Shown: positions 1 to 5,053, counted from the stretch's first letter. The stretch: 9,359 nt of DNA from Chloroflexi bacterium UBA4733 (GCA_002404055.1 DHIZ01000058.1:1-9359); one strand, 5' to 3'. The notes: generated by a model from the sequence alone, not told the origin. Translations and numbers: made by a program.

Positions 1-104
1 TTATTCCGTGACGGCTCCTTAGTACCCGGCCGCAACGGGTAAGAGCTTACTGGGCGGCCTTTACCTTCTCACTGCGCTCGGCGCGCATGGCACGTGCGGA
101 TGCC
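1..104 (-). ncRNA. Unidentified hairpin-rich segment at the left edge (possible structured RNA)
   Basis: Read leftward, this stretch holds no convincing protein. Its largest open piece is a 13-codon frame (88 to 47, MRAERSEKVKAAQ). It does contain nested complementarity: GCTC (46-43) pairs with GAGC (17-14), and inside that ACCCG (40-36) pairs with CGGGT (28-24), giving a two-tier stem. GGCA/TGCC near 104-90 can form another. This would suit the end of a structured RNA or a mobile-element terminus such as an IscB/TnpB omega RNA, but I cannot assign a family. It lies downstream of an ECF41-type promoter and continues beyond the window, so its 3' context is unseen. The structure is seen; the RNA function is inference. 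Confidence 0.25.
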
Positions 105-126
105 TTAATTCACGATACACTCCTTT
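105..126 (-). other. Ribosome-binding site and GTG start followed at once by a stop
   Basis: On the minus strand AAAGGAG (126-120) is followed by a 6-nt gap and GTG (113-111). This is a well-spaced translation start, but the next codons are AAT and then TAA (107-105). The signal lies about 50 nt downstream of the predicted start of the ECF41-type promoter at 178-204. The simplest reading is a gene broken near its second codon by an insertion or small indel. A chance match is also possible. Confidence 0.25.
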
Positions 127-157
127 ACCATCACGGAGACCGCGTCACGTCGGCCTC

Positions 158-171
158 GTGTCGGCCGACAC
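158..171. repeat. 14-bp perfect palindrome
   Basis: GTGTCGGCCGACAC is self-complementary across its whole length. It sits at the predicted transcription start of the leftward ECF41-type promoter and 52 bp past the GNAT stop. It could be an operator or a weak hairpin ending the GNAT transcript. No T-run follows, so a terminator role is doubtful. Confidence 0.3.
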
Positions 172-177
172 TACCAT

Positions 178-204
178 GACGGATGGCGACGAGCGTATGT
201 GACC
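178..204 (-). promoter_or_regulatory. ECF41-type promoter reading leftward
   Basis: The minus strand has GGTCACA (204-198), a 16-nt spacer and CGTC (181-178). The published ECF41 consensus is TGTCACA at -35 and CGTC at -10, so one base differs. Spacing and -35 are identical to the promoter driving the CMD gene at 2049-2075, and similarity continues past the -10 (CCGTCAT, any base, GTAGTG, any base, CGG). The site starts 19 bp after the GNAT stop and points at the left edge, so its target is mostly outside the window. Confidence 0.6.
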
Positions 205-222
205 GCGCAGGATGCGAGACGA

Positions 223-771
223 TCAGGCTTCGCCAGCGGCCGCTGAGGACTCCTCACCGAGCCGTTTCCAGTAGATCATGGTCCCGGTCAGCCCGCCGTG
301 CGGCTTCAAGGCGTAGTCGGGGATCACGCCGGCCAGCGTGAAGCCCAGCCGCTCATAGAGCGTTGAAGCGCCACCATCTACAGCGGTGTCAAGCACCAGC
401 AGGGTTCGCCCCCGTTCGACGGCCAGGCGCTCGGCGGTGCGCATCAGCGCGGTCGCCACGCCGCGACCGCGATGGCTCACGCGCGTCATGAGCTTGGCGA
501 TTTCGGCCCGGTGCGGCTGGTTAGGCGGGCAGTCGAGCAGCAGCGTCACCGTCCCGACCAGGGTCTCGCCGTCAAAGGCGCCCAGCACGATGCGTTCGCC
601 CCGCGCCGCGGCTGCCAGCGACCGCTCCCAGAAGGCGTCCGCCACCTCGGCCGTCAGCGGATGCATGAAACTCACCGAGCCGCCGTCCGCCACCACCTCG
701 ACCAGGAGCTCGCTCAATGCCCGGCGAATCGGCGCTGAGGCGGTCAAGGGGGCGATGGTGATCTCTGCCAT
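223..771 (-). CDS. GNAT family N-acetyltransferase
   Basis: This 182-residue protein is a GCN5-related acetyltransferase, which would transfer acetyl from acetyl-CoA to an amine. The substrate cannot be read from sequence. The acetyl-CoA pyrophosphate loop is clear in motif A (VSHRGRGVATAL, residues 98-109), preceded by the beta-strand EIAKLMTRV, and the C-terminal LYERLGF (138-144) is typical of the fold. I chose the ATG at 771 over a start 13 codons upstream because the protein then begins directly with the first strand (MAEITIAPL). A GGAG also lies 9 nt before it, and only 5 bp separate it from the regulator's stop. It is the second gene of an operon with the XRE-cupin regulator, suggesting shared control by that protein. 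There is no signal peptide, so it is cytoplasmic. Confidence 0.88.
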   Translation of the reverse strand: MAEITIAPLTASAPIRRALSELLVEVVADGGSVSFMHPLTAEVADAFWERSLAAAARGERIVLGAFDGETLVGTVTLLLDCPPNQPHRAEIAKLMTRVSHRGRGVATALMRTAERLAVERGRTLLVLDTAVDGGASTLYERLGFTLAGVIPDYALKPHGGLTGTMIYWKRLGEESSAAAGEA

Positions 772-776
772 AGCGG

Positions 777-1343
777 CTAACTCCGAGCGAGGACGACGAG
801 ATAGGTACACGGTGCGGCGGTTTCGTTGGCAAGGATCACCTCGGACGGCGGACCGAAGCCCAGGCAGTCGCCGGCGCGCAAAACATGGCGGTCGCCACCC
901 TCCAGGATGACCAGTTCGCCCGACTGCACCCAGACGGCCTGACGGATATGCGCGTAGGACGAGGCGGGAAAGACCACCCGCTGGCCGGCCGGCAGCTCGA
1001 TCTGGGTGATCTCCAGCGGATGATCGGGCCGGCAGAACACCTGCCTGCGCCGGTAGCCGGTCGCCGGGTCGCGCCAGACCGGCTGGTCGACAGCCCGAGA
1101 GAGCCGCTCGCCCTCACCTTCCGCCCGTAGCAGCAGGCCCGCCAGGGTCAGCTCGAACGCGCCGGCCAGCCGCACCAGGATCACGGCGGTTGGGCTGACC
1201 TCGTCGCGTTCGATCTTGCTGATCGTCGCCTTGGAGACACCCGAGCGTTCTGCCAACTCCGCCAGCGACCAGCCCCGCATGGCGCGCTCGAGGCGCAGAC
1301 GACGGGCAAGCTGAGTGCCCGGCGAATCTATTAGAGTAGTCAT
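777..1343 (-). CDS. XRE-family HTH and cupin-domain transcriptional regulator
   Basis: The 188-residue product has an N-terminal lambda-repressor-like helix-turn-helix (about residues 10-69; LAELAERSGVSKATISKIER gives the two DNA-contacting helices). A C-terminal cupin barrel spans about 110-185 (LPAGQRVVFPASSYAH, SGELVILEGG, HVLRAGDCLGF). Such proteins are small-molecule-responsive repressors or activators; the ligand is unknown. The frame is open for 63 codons further upstream, but that part is not protein-like and covers a hairpin and a promoter. The ATG at 1343 is therefore preferred, giving the usual length. It lies 7 nt after a good -10 box, so the mRNA is probably leaderless. An inverted repeat overlaps the -10 and start and fits autoregulation. 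The GNAT gene follows after 5 bp and is a likely co-regulated effector. Confidence 0.88.
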   Translation of the reverse strand: MTTLIDSPGTQLARRLRLERAMRGWSLAELAERSGVSKATISKIERDEVSPTAVILVRLAGAFELTLAGLLLRAEGEGERLSRAVDQPVWRDPATGYRRRQVFCRPDHPLEITQIELPAGQRVVFPASSYAHIRQAVWVQSGELVILEGGDRHVLRAGDCLGFGPPSEVILANETAAPCTYLVVLARS

Positions 1344-1355
1344 CCATCTACTATA
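1332..1355. promoter_or_regulatory. Candidate operator of the XRE-cupin regulator
   Basis: An inverted repeat pairs TAgAGTAG (1332-1339) with CTACTaTA (1348-1355) across an 8-bp centre; 7 of 8 positions match. It covers both the -10 box and the start codon of the regulator gene, where a bound autorepressor would block polymerase. The repeat is seen; the binding is inferred. Confidence 0.4.
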
Positions 1356-1378
1356 CTGGACCAACGGCCAAATCGCAA
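1350..1378 (-). promoter_or_regulatory. Sigma70-like promoter of the XRE-cupin/GNAT operon
   Basis: On the minus strand TTGCGA (1378-1373), a 17-nt spacer and TATAGT (1355-1350) match the -35 and -10 consensus at 4/6 and 5/6 positions. Transcription would start about 7 nt after the -10, which is the ATG of the regulator at 1343, so a leaderless message is predicted. Confidence 0.6.
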
Positions 1379-1410
1379 GGGCGGCGGCATTGCAGTCAAT
1401 GCCGCCGCCC
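1379..1410 (-). terminator. Strong hairpin after the CMD gene
   Basis: A perfect 14-bp stem (1379-1392 with 1397-1410) with a 4-nt loop begins 123 bp past the stop of the CMD gene and abuts the -35 box of the regulator promoter. The U-run after it is poor (CCCTTGCGATTT), so termination may be partial. Its place between two same-strand units makes a terminator or insulator the likeliest role. Confidence 0.55.
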
Positions 1411-1532
1411 GCAGGTGGTTCGCGGTCCGTTGGAGCCGCCCTTGTTGCCGCTTGCTGCGCAGCTGATCTTCGCATCCCCGCCGAGGTGATTTGCCGGTCA
1501 CTGCTCACCTGGAACGCCTCAGCGCGAAGCAC

Positions 1533-1988
1533 TCAGCCCCAGGAGCCCACCACCTGCCCGGTGGCGACGTTGAGCCGGTTGTAAACATTGGTCGTGGCGA
1601 TCGCGAGGATCAACGCCGCCAGCGCCGGCTCGTCGTAGTGCCGGGCAGCTTCCGCCCAGATCGCGTCTGGTACCGGGTCCGCCCGGTCGCTGAGCCGGGT
1701 GACGGACTCGGTGAGCGCCAGCGCGGCTCGTTCGGCGTCGGTAAAGTAGGGCGTCTCCCGCCAGGTCGCCACGGCCAGGAGGCGCTCGTCTGTCTCCCCC
1801 GCTGCCTTGACCTGGCATGTACCCGAGTCAACACAAACGCTGCAACCATTGATCTGGCTCGCGCGCAGGTGGACAAGGCCAAGCGTCGCCGATGGCACGC
1901 CGCCTTTTTCCATGGCCGCCTGCAAGGCCTGTATGGCCTGCATGGCGCCTGGAAGGATCATCGCCGGGTTCTTCATCCGTGCCGGCAT
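1533..1988 (-). CDS. CMD/AhpD-like protein, COE partner of the ECF41 sigma factor, with altered active site
   Basis: This 151-residue protein is a carboxymuconolactone decarboxylase/AhpD-type alkylhydroperoxidase-fold protein. The hallmark LVHLRASQINGCSVC (38-52) is followed by AGETDERLLAVATWRETPYF and ends NRLNVATGQVVGSW. In AhpD the relay is E-x11-CxxC-x3-H. Here C49 and C52 are present, but the Glu position is G37 and the His position is G56, with an extra C58 nearby. Thiol chemistry may survive, but the classic proton relay cannot. The ATG at 1988 is supported by AAGGAG 8 nt upstream; an internal Met5 is the alternative. An ECF41-type promoter (2049-2075) lies about 55 nt upstream of the start. 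CMD proteins are a known class of gene beside ECF41 sigma factors. The physiological substrate is unknown. Confidence 0.85.
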   Translation of the reverse strand: MPARMKNPAMILPGAMQAIQALQAAMEKGGVPSATLGLVHLRASQINGCSVCVDSGTCQVKAAGETDERLLAVATWRETPYFTDAERAALALTESVTRLSDRADPVPDAIWAEAARHYDEPALAALILAIATTNVYNRLNVATGQVVGSWG

Positions 1989-2013
1989 ACTTGCTCTCCT
2001 TACTGAACATCCT

Positions 2014-2040
2014 TGTCACATCGGCCGGGTTTCGACCGTC
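2014..2040 (+). promoter_or_regulatory. ECF41-type promoter reading rightward toward the sigma gene
   Basis: TGTCACA (2014-2020), 16 nt, CGTC (2037-2040) matches the published ECF41 consensus at every specified base. It points at the sigma factor gene but is now about 1.3 kb from it because the TnpB element lies between. Without the element the leader would be roughly 40 nt. Autoregulation of the sigma gene is the inferred original purpose. Read-through today would make RNA antisense to tnpB. Confidence 0.65.
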
Positions 2041-2048
2041 ACTACAAT

Positions 2049-2075
2049 GACGGAACACGGCGAGGGAATGTGACC
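2049..2075 (-). promoter_or_regulatory. ECF41-type promoter of the CMD gene
   Basis: The minus strand has GGTCACA (2075-2069), 16 nt, CGTC (2052-2049), one base off the ECF41 consensus. It faces the rightward copy: the two -10 boxes are 8 bp apart, forming a large dyad, and each promoter lies in the other transcript's leader. The -35 ends 1 bp from the inferred right end of the TnpB element, so insertion spared it narrowly. Confidence 0.65.
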
Positions 2076-2076
2076 G

Positions 2077-2200
2077 GTCAACAACCCCCAGCTAAAGCCG
2101 GAGGCTTGCATCTGCACACAGAGGTTCCGAATGCGACACGGTAGCCAGGTTGACAGGCTGGCCGCCAGCAAGGGATGTACCCCTGCTGGCAAGGTACTTG
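2077..2200 (-). ncRNA. Probable omega RNA (reRNA) region at the tnpB 3' end
   Basis: In TnpB elements the guide RNA scaffold overlaps the tnpB 3' end and the right end, and the guide is the flanking DNA just past it. The required right-end hairpin is visible at 2104-2085 and overlaps the tnpB stop. The guide would begin at 2076 and read CGGTCACATTCCCTCG, covering the -35 box of the CMD promoter. The 5' limit given here is approximate. Confidence 0.5.
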
Positions 2201-3264
2201 GCGGCGATGTTGGCAGCGCCATTCCAGTCGGCGTTGCAGCGATAGCCGCACGCCCGACACCAGAAATCGCCTTGGGAACGCCGGTTGTTGCGAGCCTGAT
2301 GGCCGCAAGCGTGACAGGTCTGCGAGGTATGCCGGGGATCGACCCCGACCACCTTCAACCCACGTTCCTCCGCTTTGTACTCGATGAAGCCCTTGAGTTG
2401 CGCGAAACTCCAGCAGTGGATGCGCCTGCTGACCTGGGTCCCCTTCTTGACCCGTATCCGCTGGCGAATGTTGGTCAGGTTCTCCAGCACAACAGTACCG
2501 CCAACCGGAACTGCCTGGACAATGCGCTTACTCAGCACGTGGTCGTGGTCCCGGCGTCGCCGCATGGTCTTGCCGCTGAGGCGCTTCAAGTGCCGCTTGG
2601 CGCTGCGCGTGCCCTTTGCTTGCAGTTTGCGCCGCAGCCGGAACGTGCGTGCCTCCAGTTCCCGCCAACGGCGCTCCCCCAGGAACTGGGCGGTGCTGGT
2701 GACCGCAGGCCGCACCACGCCAAGATCTACCCCCATCACCGCATCCGTTGGTGCAATCTCCGGTGCTGGAACGGTCACGACGACGTGCAGCCTCCAGCGT
2801 CCCTTGCGGCAGAGCAGGTCGGCGGTGGCGGTCGGACACTCCGCATACTTGGCGGCGTAGGCCGGCAGGTCGAAGCGCAACGTCTGGCGTCCCTGCGTGG
2901 TGGACAGGCGCACGGTGCGCGCTTCCCAGTCCAGCTTGTAGGTGTGGACGTTGTAGCGTGCCGGGCAAACGGTCGCCTGCGGGCAGGATACTTTGCGCCC
3001 CTGCTTCCGCACCGTCAGGGCGCTCTTGACGGCTTCCGTCGCCTTGACACGCGCCTGCACGTGCAGGTCGCTTACCAACGTCGGCAACGCCGCCTTCTGG
3101 TCGTAGTACGTGGCGTGGTGCAACGTCACGCCGTTTTTCTCGCTGTGCTCCCAGCCATAACGGCAGACCGCATTGAAGGACTGCGTGAACTGAGCAAGCG
3201 TCTCCGCCAGCACCGGAAGCTGTTCCGGCAGCGGGCGCAAGACCAAGCGTATGGTTCGTTGCAT
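2092..3264 (-). CDS. tnpB: TnpB RNA-guided nuclease of an IS200/IS605-type element
   Basis: The 390-residue protein is a TnpB/OrfB, the transposon-encoded ancestor of Cas12. It cuts DNA at sites matching its omega RNA and promotes retention of the element. The RuvC catalytic triad is intact: D180 (MGVDLGVV), E261 (VVLENL) and D346 (NADWNGAANIA). The zinc finger is complete, with C317/C320 and C336/C339. Length is normal for the family, so it looks nuclease-competent rather than a dead regulator. I chose the ATG at 3264 because the family pattern starts there (MQRTIRLVLRPLPEQ); the 49 codons of open frame upstream cover the left-end hairpin. There is no strong ribosome-binding site. The last codons (ASLRL, stop) are encoded by one arm of the right-end hairpin. 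Confidence 0.93.
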   Translation of the reverse strand: MQRTIRLVLRPLPEQLPVLAETLAQFTQSFNAVCRYGWEHSEKNGVTLHHATYYDQKAALPTLVSDLHVQARVKATEAVKSALTVRKQGRKVSCPQATVCPARYNVHTYKLDWEARTVRLSTTQGRQTLRFDLPAYAAKYAECPTATADLLCRKGRWRLHVVVTVPAPEIAPTDAVMGVDLGVVRPAVTSTAQFLGERRWRELEARTFRLRRKLQAKGTRSAKRHLKRLSGKTMRRRRDHDHVLSKRIVQAVPVGGTVVLENLTNIRQRIRVKKGTQVSRRIHCWSFAQLKGFIEYKAEERGLKVVGVDPRHTSQTCHACGHQARNNRRSQGDFWCRACGYRCNADWNGAANIAAKYLASRGTSLAGGQPVNLATVSHSEPLCADASLRL

Positions 3265-3315
3265 CCGATACAAATACCATATGCAGCGTGTTTTGGATAG
3301 TCTGGAGAGGAGGAC

Positions 3316-3357
3316 GCGCCAAGTACCACCCGCTTGCAAGCGAGTGCCCCCTGGCGC
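3316..3357. repeat. 42-nt imperfect palindrome between tnpB and the sigma gene
   Basis: The centre CGCTTGCAAGCG (3331-3342) is perfectly self-complementary. On the same axis GCGCCA (3316-3321) pairs with TGGCGC (3352-3357), and CAC/GTG pairs between. It is probably the left-end hairpin of the TnpB element. It also lies just 7 bp before the sigma factor ATG, so it could fold in that mRNA and limit its translation. Confidence 0.6.
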
Positions 3358-3364
3358 ACGTTTG

Positions 3365-4309
3365 ATGTACGAACACGACTGGCTGGCGGCACAATTCGAG
3401 ACCAACCGCACCCACCTGCGGGCGGTCGCCTACCGGATGCTCGGCTCCTTGAGCGAAGCGGACGACGCCGTGCAGGAGTCCTGGCTGCGGCTCAGCCGCT
3501 CCGACACCAGCGGCGTCGAGAATCTCGGCGGCTGGCTGACGACGGTTGTCGCGCGGGTGTGCCTCGACATGCTGCGCACGCGCCAATCGCGGCGCGAGGA
3601 GCCGCTGGACGCGCACCTGCCCGAGCCGACCGCGCGCCGTGAGGACGGGACCGACCCCGAACACGAAGCGCTCCTGGCCGATTCGGTCGGTCTCGCCCTG
3701 CTCGTGGTCCTCGAAACGCTGGCCCCCGCCGAGCGGGTCGCCTTCGTGCTGCACGACGTGTTCGGCGTTCCCTTCGACGAGATCGCCCCCATCGTGGAGC
3801 GCTCCCCGACCGCGGCCAGGCAGCTCGCCAGCCGTGCCCGTCGCCGGTTGAAGGGAGCGGCCTCGATGCCCGACGCCGACCTCACCCGCCAGCGCGCAGT
3901 GGTCGACGCCTTCCTCGCGGCCGCGCGCGGCGGTGACTTCGCTGCGTTGCTCGCGCTGCTTGACCCGGATGTCGTGCTCCGGGCCGACGGCGCAGCCGTG
4001 CAGATGGGCGCAGCGCGACAGGACAAGGGTGCACCGAAGCTGGCGCCGGAGGTCCGCGGCGCAGCGGCCGTGGCCGGCATCTTCGCCGGGCGCGCCCACG
4101 CCGCCCAGCCGGCCCTCATCAACGGAGCCGTCGGAGCCGTGTGGGCTCCGGGCGGTCGGCCGCGCGTCGTCTTCAGCTTCACGATCACGGGCGGGAGGAT
4201 CGTCAAAATCGACCAGTTCGCTGACCACAACCGCCTTGGCCAGCTCGATCTGACTATTCTCCGATTGACGAATCACCCGACCGGCGGCGGTATAATGGCT
4301 CCAGAATAG
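3365..4309 (+). CDS. ECF41-family RNA polymerase sigma factor with SnoaL-like C-terminal domain
   Basis: The 314-residue protein has sigma region 2 (about 11-75; YRMLGSLSEADDAVQESWLRL), region 4 (about 108-165; LAPAERVAFVLHDVFGVPFDEIA, then a helix-turn-helix), and an NTF2/SnoaL-like domain (about 175-297). A linker HLPEP (84-88) resembles the WLPEP signature of ECF41, and ADGAA (207-211) and NGAVG (253-257) echo its C-terminal motifs. In ECF41 proteins the fused domain controls activity in place of a separate anti-sigma factor. Start choice: ATG 3365 gives the normal N-terminus, but no Shine-Dalgarno sequence precedes it, probably because the TnpB insertion removed it. The last 18 residues (from TILRL) look non-native and overlap the downstream promoter. 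The partner CMD gene and three matching promoters support the assignment; SigJ-type naming would be an alternative. Confidence 0.88.
   Translation: MYEHDWLAAQFETNRTHLRAVAYRMLGSLSEADDAVQESWLRLSRSDTSGVENLGGWLTTVVARVCLDMLRTRQSRREEPLDAHLPEPTARREDGTDPEHEALLADSVGLALLVVLETLAPAERVAFVLHDVFGVPFDEIAPIVERSPTAARQLASRARRRLKGAASMPDADLTRQRAVVDAFLAAARGGDFAALLALLDPDVVLRADGAAVQMGAARQDKGAPKLAPEVRGAAAVAGIFAGRAHAAQPALINGAVGAVWAPGGRPRVVFSFTITGGRIVKIDQFADHNRLGQLDLTILRLTNHPTGGGIMAPE
4265..4296 (+). promoter_or_regulatory. Promoter before the broken toxin-antitoxin genes
   Basis: TTGACG (4265-4270) and a perfect TATAAT (4291-4296) lie inside the last codons of the sigma gene, 36 nt before the antitoxin ATG. The 20-nt spacer is longer than ideal, so strength is uncertain. 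A GAGGAAGGG ribosome-binding stretch follows the sigma stop. Confidence 0.45.
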
Positions 4310-4331
4310 ACCCGAGGAAGGGTGGGTGTCC

Positions 4332-4567
4332 ATGAATCTCTCCGTTAAGAACGTCCCGCGGATGTGGTAGAGCGGTTGCGTGCGCGCTCGCGCAGCCATC
4401 ATCGGTCATTGCAGGGAGAGTTACTCGCGGTAATCGAGGAGGCACTGGAGCCAAAACGACTCACAGTAGAGGAGGCGTATCAACAGATCACCTCCTTGGG
4501 ACTTCAGACTGCTGACGACTCGACAGAGATCATTCGCGATAGCCGCGATGCCCGCGCTGGTCGCTGA
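4332..4567 (+). pseudogene. FitA/VapB-type ribbon-helix-helix antitoxin with a frameshift
   Basis: The ATG at 4332 begins MNLSVKNVP, a typical antitoxin N-terminal strand, but this frame stops at 4368-4370 after 12 codons. From 4361 the next frame continues DVVERLRARSRSHHRSLQGEL and runs to a stop at 4567, giving about 78 residues in total. One missing base around 4358-4361 explains both halves; one codon for A or D would restore a continuous RHH antitoxin. The family normally binds its own promoter and neutralises a PIN-domain toxin. The 3' end overlaps the toxin start by 20 bp, as is usual for these pairs. A GTG at 4364 could allow a short product without the DNA-binding strand. A sequencing error is the main alternative. 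Confidence 0.75.
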
Positions 4568-4616
4568 TGCCTCCGTGCTGGCGGCCAGTAAACGCAACAC
4601 CAGCGAGCGTGCATAG
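4548..4616 (+). pseudogene. Remnant of a VapC/FitB-type PIN-domain toxin
   Basis: An ATG overlapping the antitoxin end opens MPALVADASVLAA, which matches the first strand of a PIN domain including its first catalytic Asp (D7). It departs after about 13 residues and stops at codon 23 (TAG, 4614-4616). A working VapC has about 130 residues with four acidic positions, so this piece cannot be active. The HEPN gene starts 5 bp after the stop, meaning the rest of the toxin gene has been deleted or replaced. Confidence 0.65.
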
Positions 4617-4621
4617 TAGCC

Positions 4622-5053
4622 ATGCGGAGTCTGAATCCGATACAGGGCTCCGACTTCCGGCGCCTCGCTGAGATGCGTCTGTGGGAATCATCGGCCCTCC
4701 TTGCGGTTGGGCATTACTCAGGCGCGTATTATCTCGCCGGGTATGCTGTTGAGGGTGCGCTTAAGGCCTGTATTTGCAAACAGCAGCCTGGGCAGGTATT
4801 TCCGTCGAGGTCCGCGGTGCCAAGCGTCTATACCCACGATGTAGAGCGTTTGACCCGGGTGGCTGGCTTGGAGACGTTGCTACGCAATGAATCTGCTTCG
4901 GATGCTGTCTTTGCGAGCTACTGGACGGTTGCCAAGGACTGGACAGAGCAAAGCAGGTATGCTTTTCCGCGGCGAGTAGATGCTGAACATCTCTATATTG
5001 CGGTGTCTGATGTAGGACATGGAGTACTGCGATGGCTACGTCAATATTGGTAA
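4622..5053 (+). CDS. HEPN-domain protein
   Basis: This 143-residue, largely helical protein has the HEPN hallmark near its first long helices (SGAYYLAGYAVEGALKACI, residues 33-51), then YTHDVERL (70-77) and a C-terminal helix ending LRWLRQYW. HEPN proteins are often RNA-cutting toxins paired with MNT antitoxins, or parts of defence systems. A canonical R-x4-6-H site is not certain; R118-x4-H123 (RVDAEH) is the only candidate. No Shine-Dalgarno is evident before ATG 4622, which lies 5 bp after the VapC remnant, so it may rely on upstream transcription and coupling. It overlaps the next gene by 22 bp, indicating an operon. The gene is visibly less GC-rich, with more A/T-ending codons, than the flanking two-component genes, suggesting separate acquisition. 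Confidence 0.78.
   Translation: MRSLNPIQGSDFRRLAEMRLWESSALLAVGHYSGAYYLAGYAVEGALKACICKQQPGQVFPSRSAVPSVYTHDVERLTRVAGLETLLRNESASDAVFASYWTVAKDWTEQSRYAFPRRVDAEHLYIAVSDVGHGVLRWLRQYW

Larger units (their letters stand above)
2077..3357 (-). mobile_element. IS200/IS605-type (IS1341-like) element carrying tnpB only
   Basis: The element consists of tnpB with palindromic ends and has no tnpA, so it would need a Y1 transposase supplied in trans. The right end is inferred from the stem CCTCCGGC-TTTA-GCTGGGGG (2104-2085, two G-T pairs), then TTG and the terminal pentamer TTGAC (2081-2077). ISDra2 also ends in TTGAC. The left end is less sure: a 42-nt imperfect palindrome (3316-3357) is the probable subterminal hairpin. 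I could not find a TTGAT-like flanking pentamer, so the true edge may lie anywhere from about 3316 to 3364. It sits between the CMD and sigma genes and separates the latter from its promoter. Confidence 0.7.

Noticed and set aside
2092..3264. TnpB as a nuclease-dead regulator (TldR-like)
   Set aside because: D180, E261 and D346 and all four zinc-binding cysteines are present, so loss of nuclease activity is not supported.
2131..3300. A 389-codon plus-strand frame opposite tnpB
   Set aside because: It is antisense to a protein with an intact RuvC triad and zinc finger and has no recognisable motif or start signal.
2528..4402. A 624-codon open frame on the minus strand
   Set aside because: It crosses tnpB in another frame and runs antisense through the whole sigma gene. 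Its translation is low-complexity Arg/Gly/His-rich with no domain, a common shadow in GC-rich DNA.
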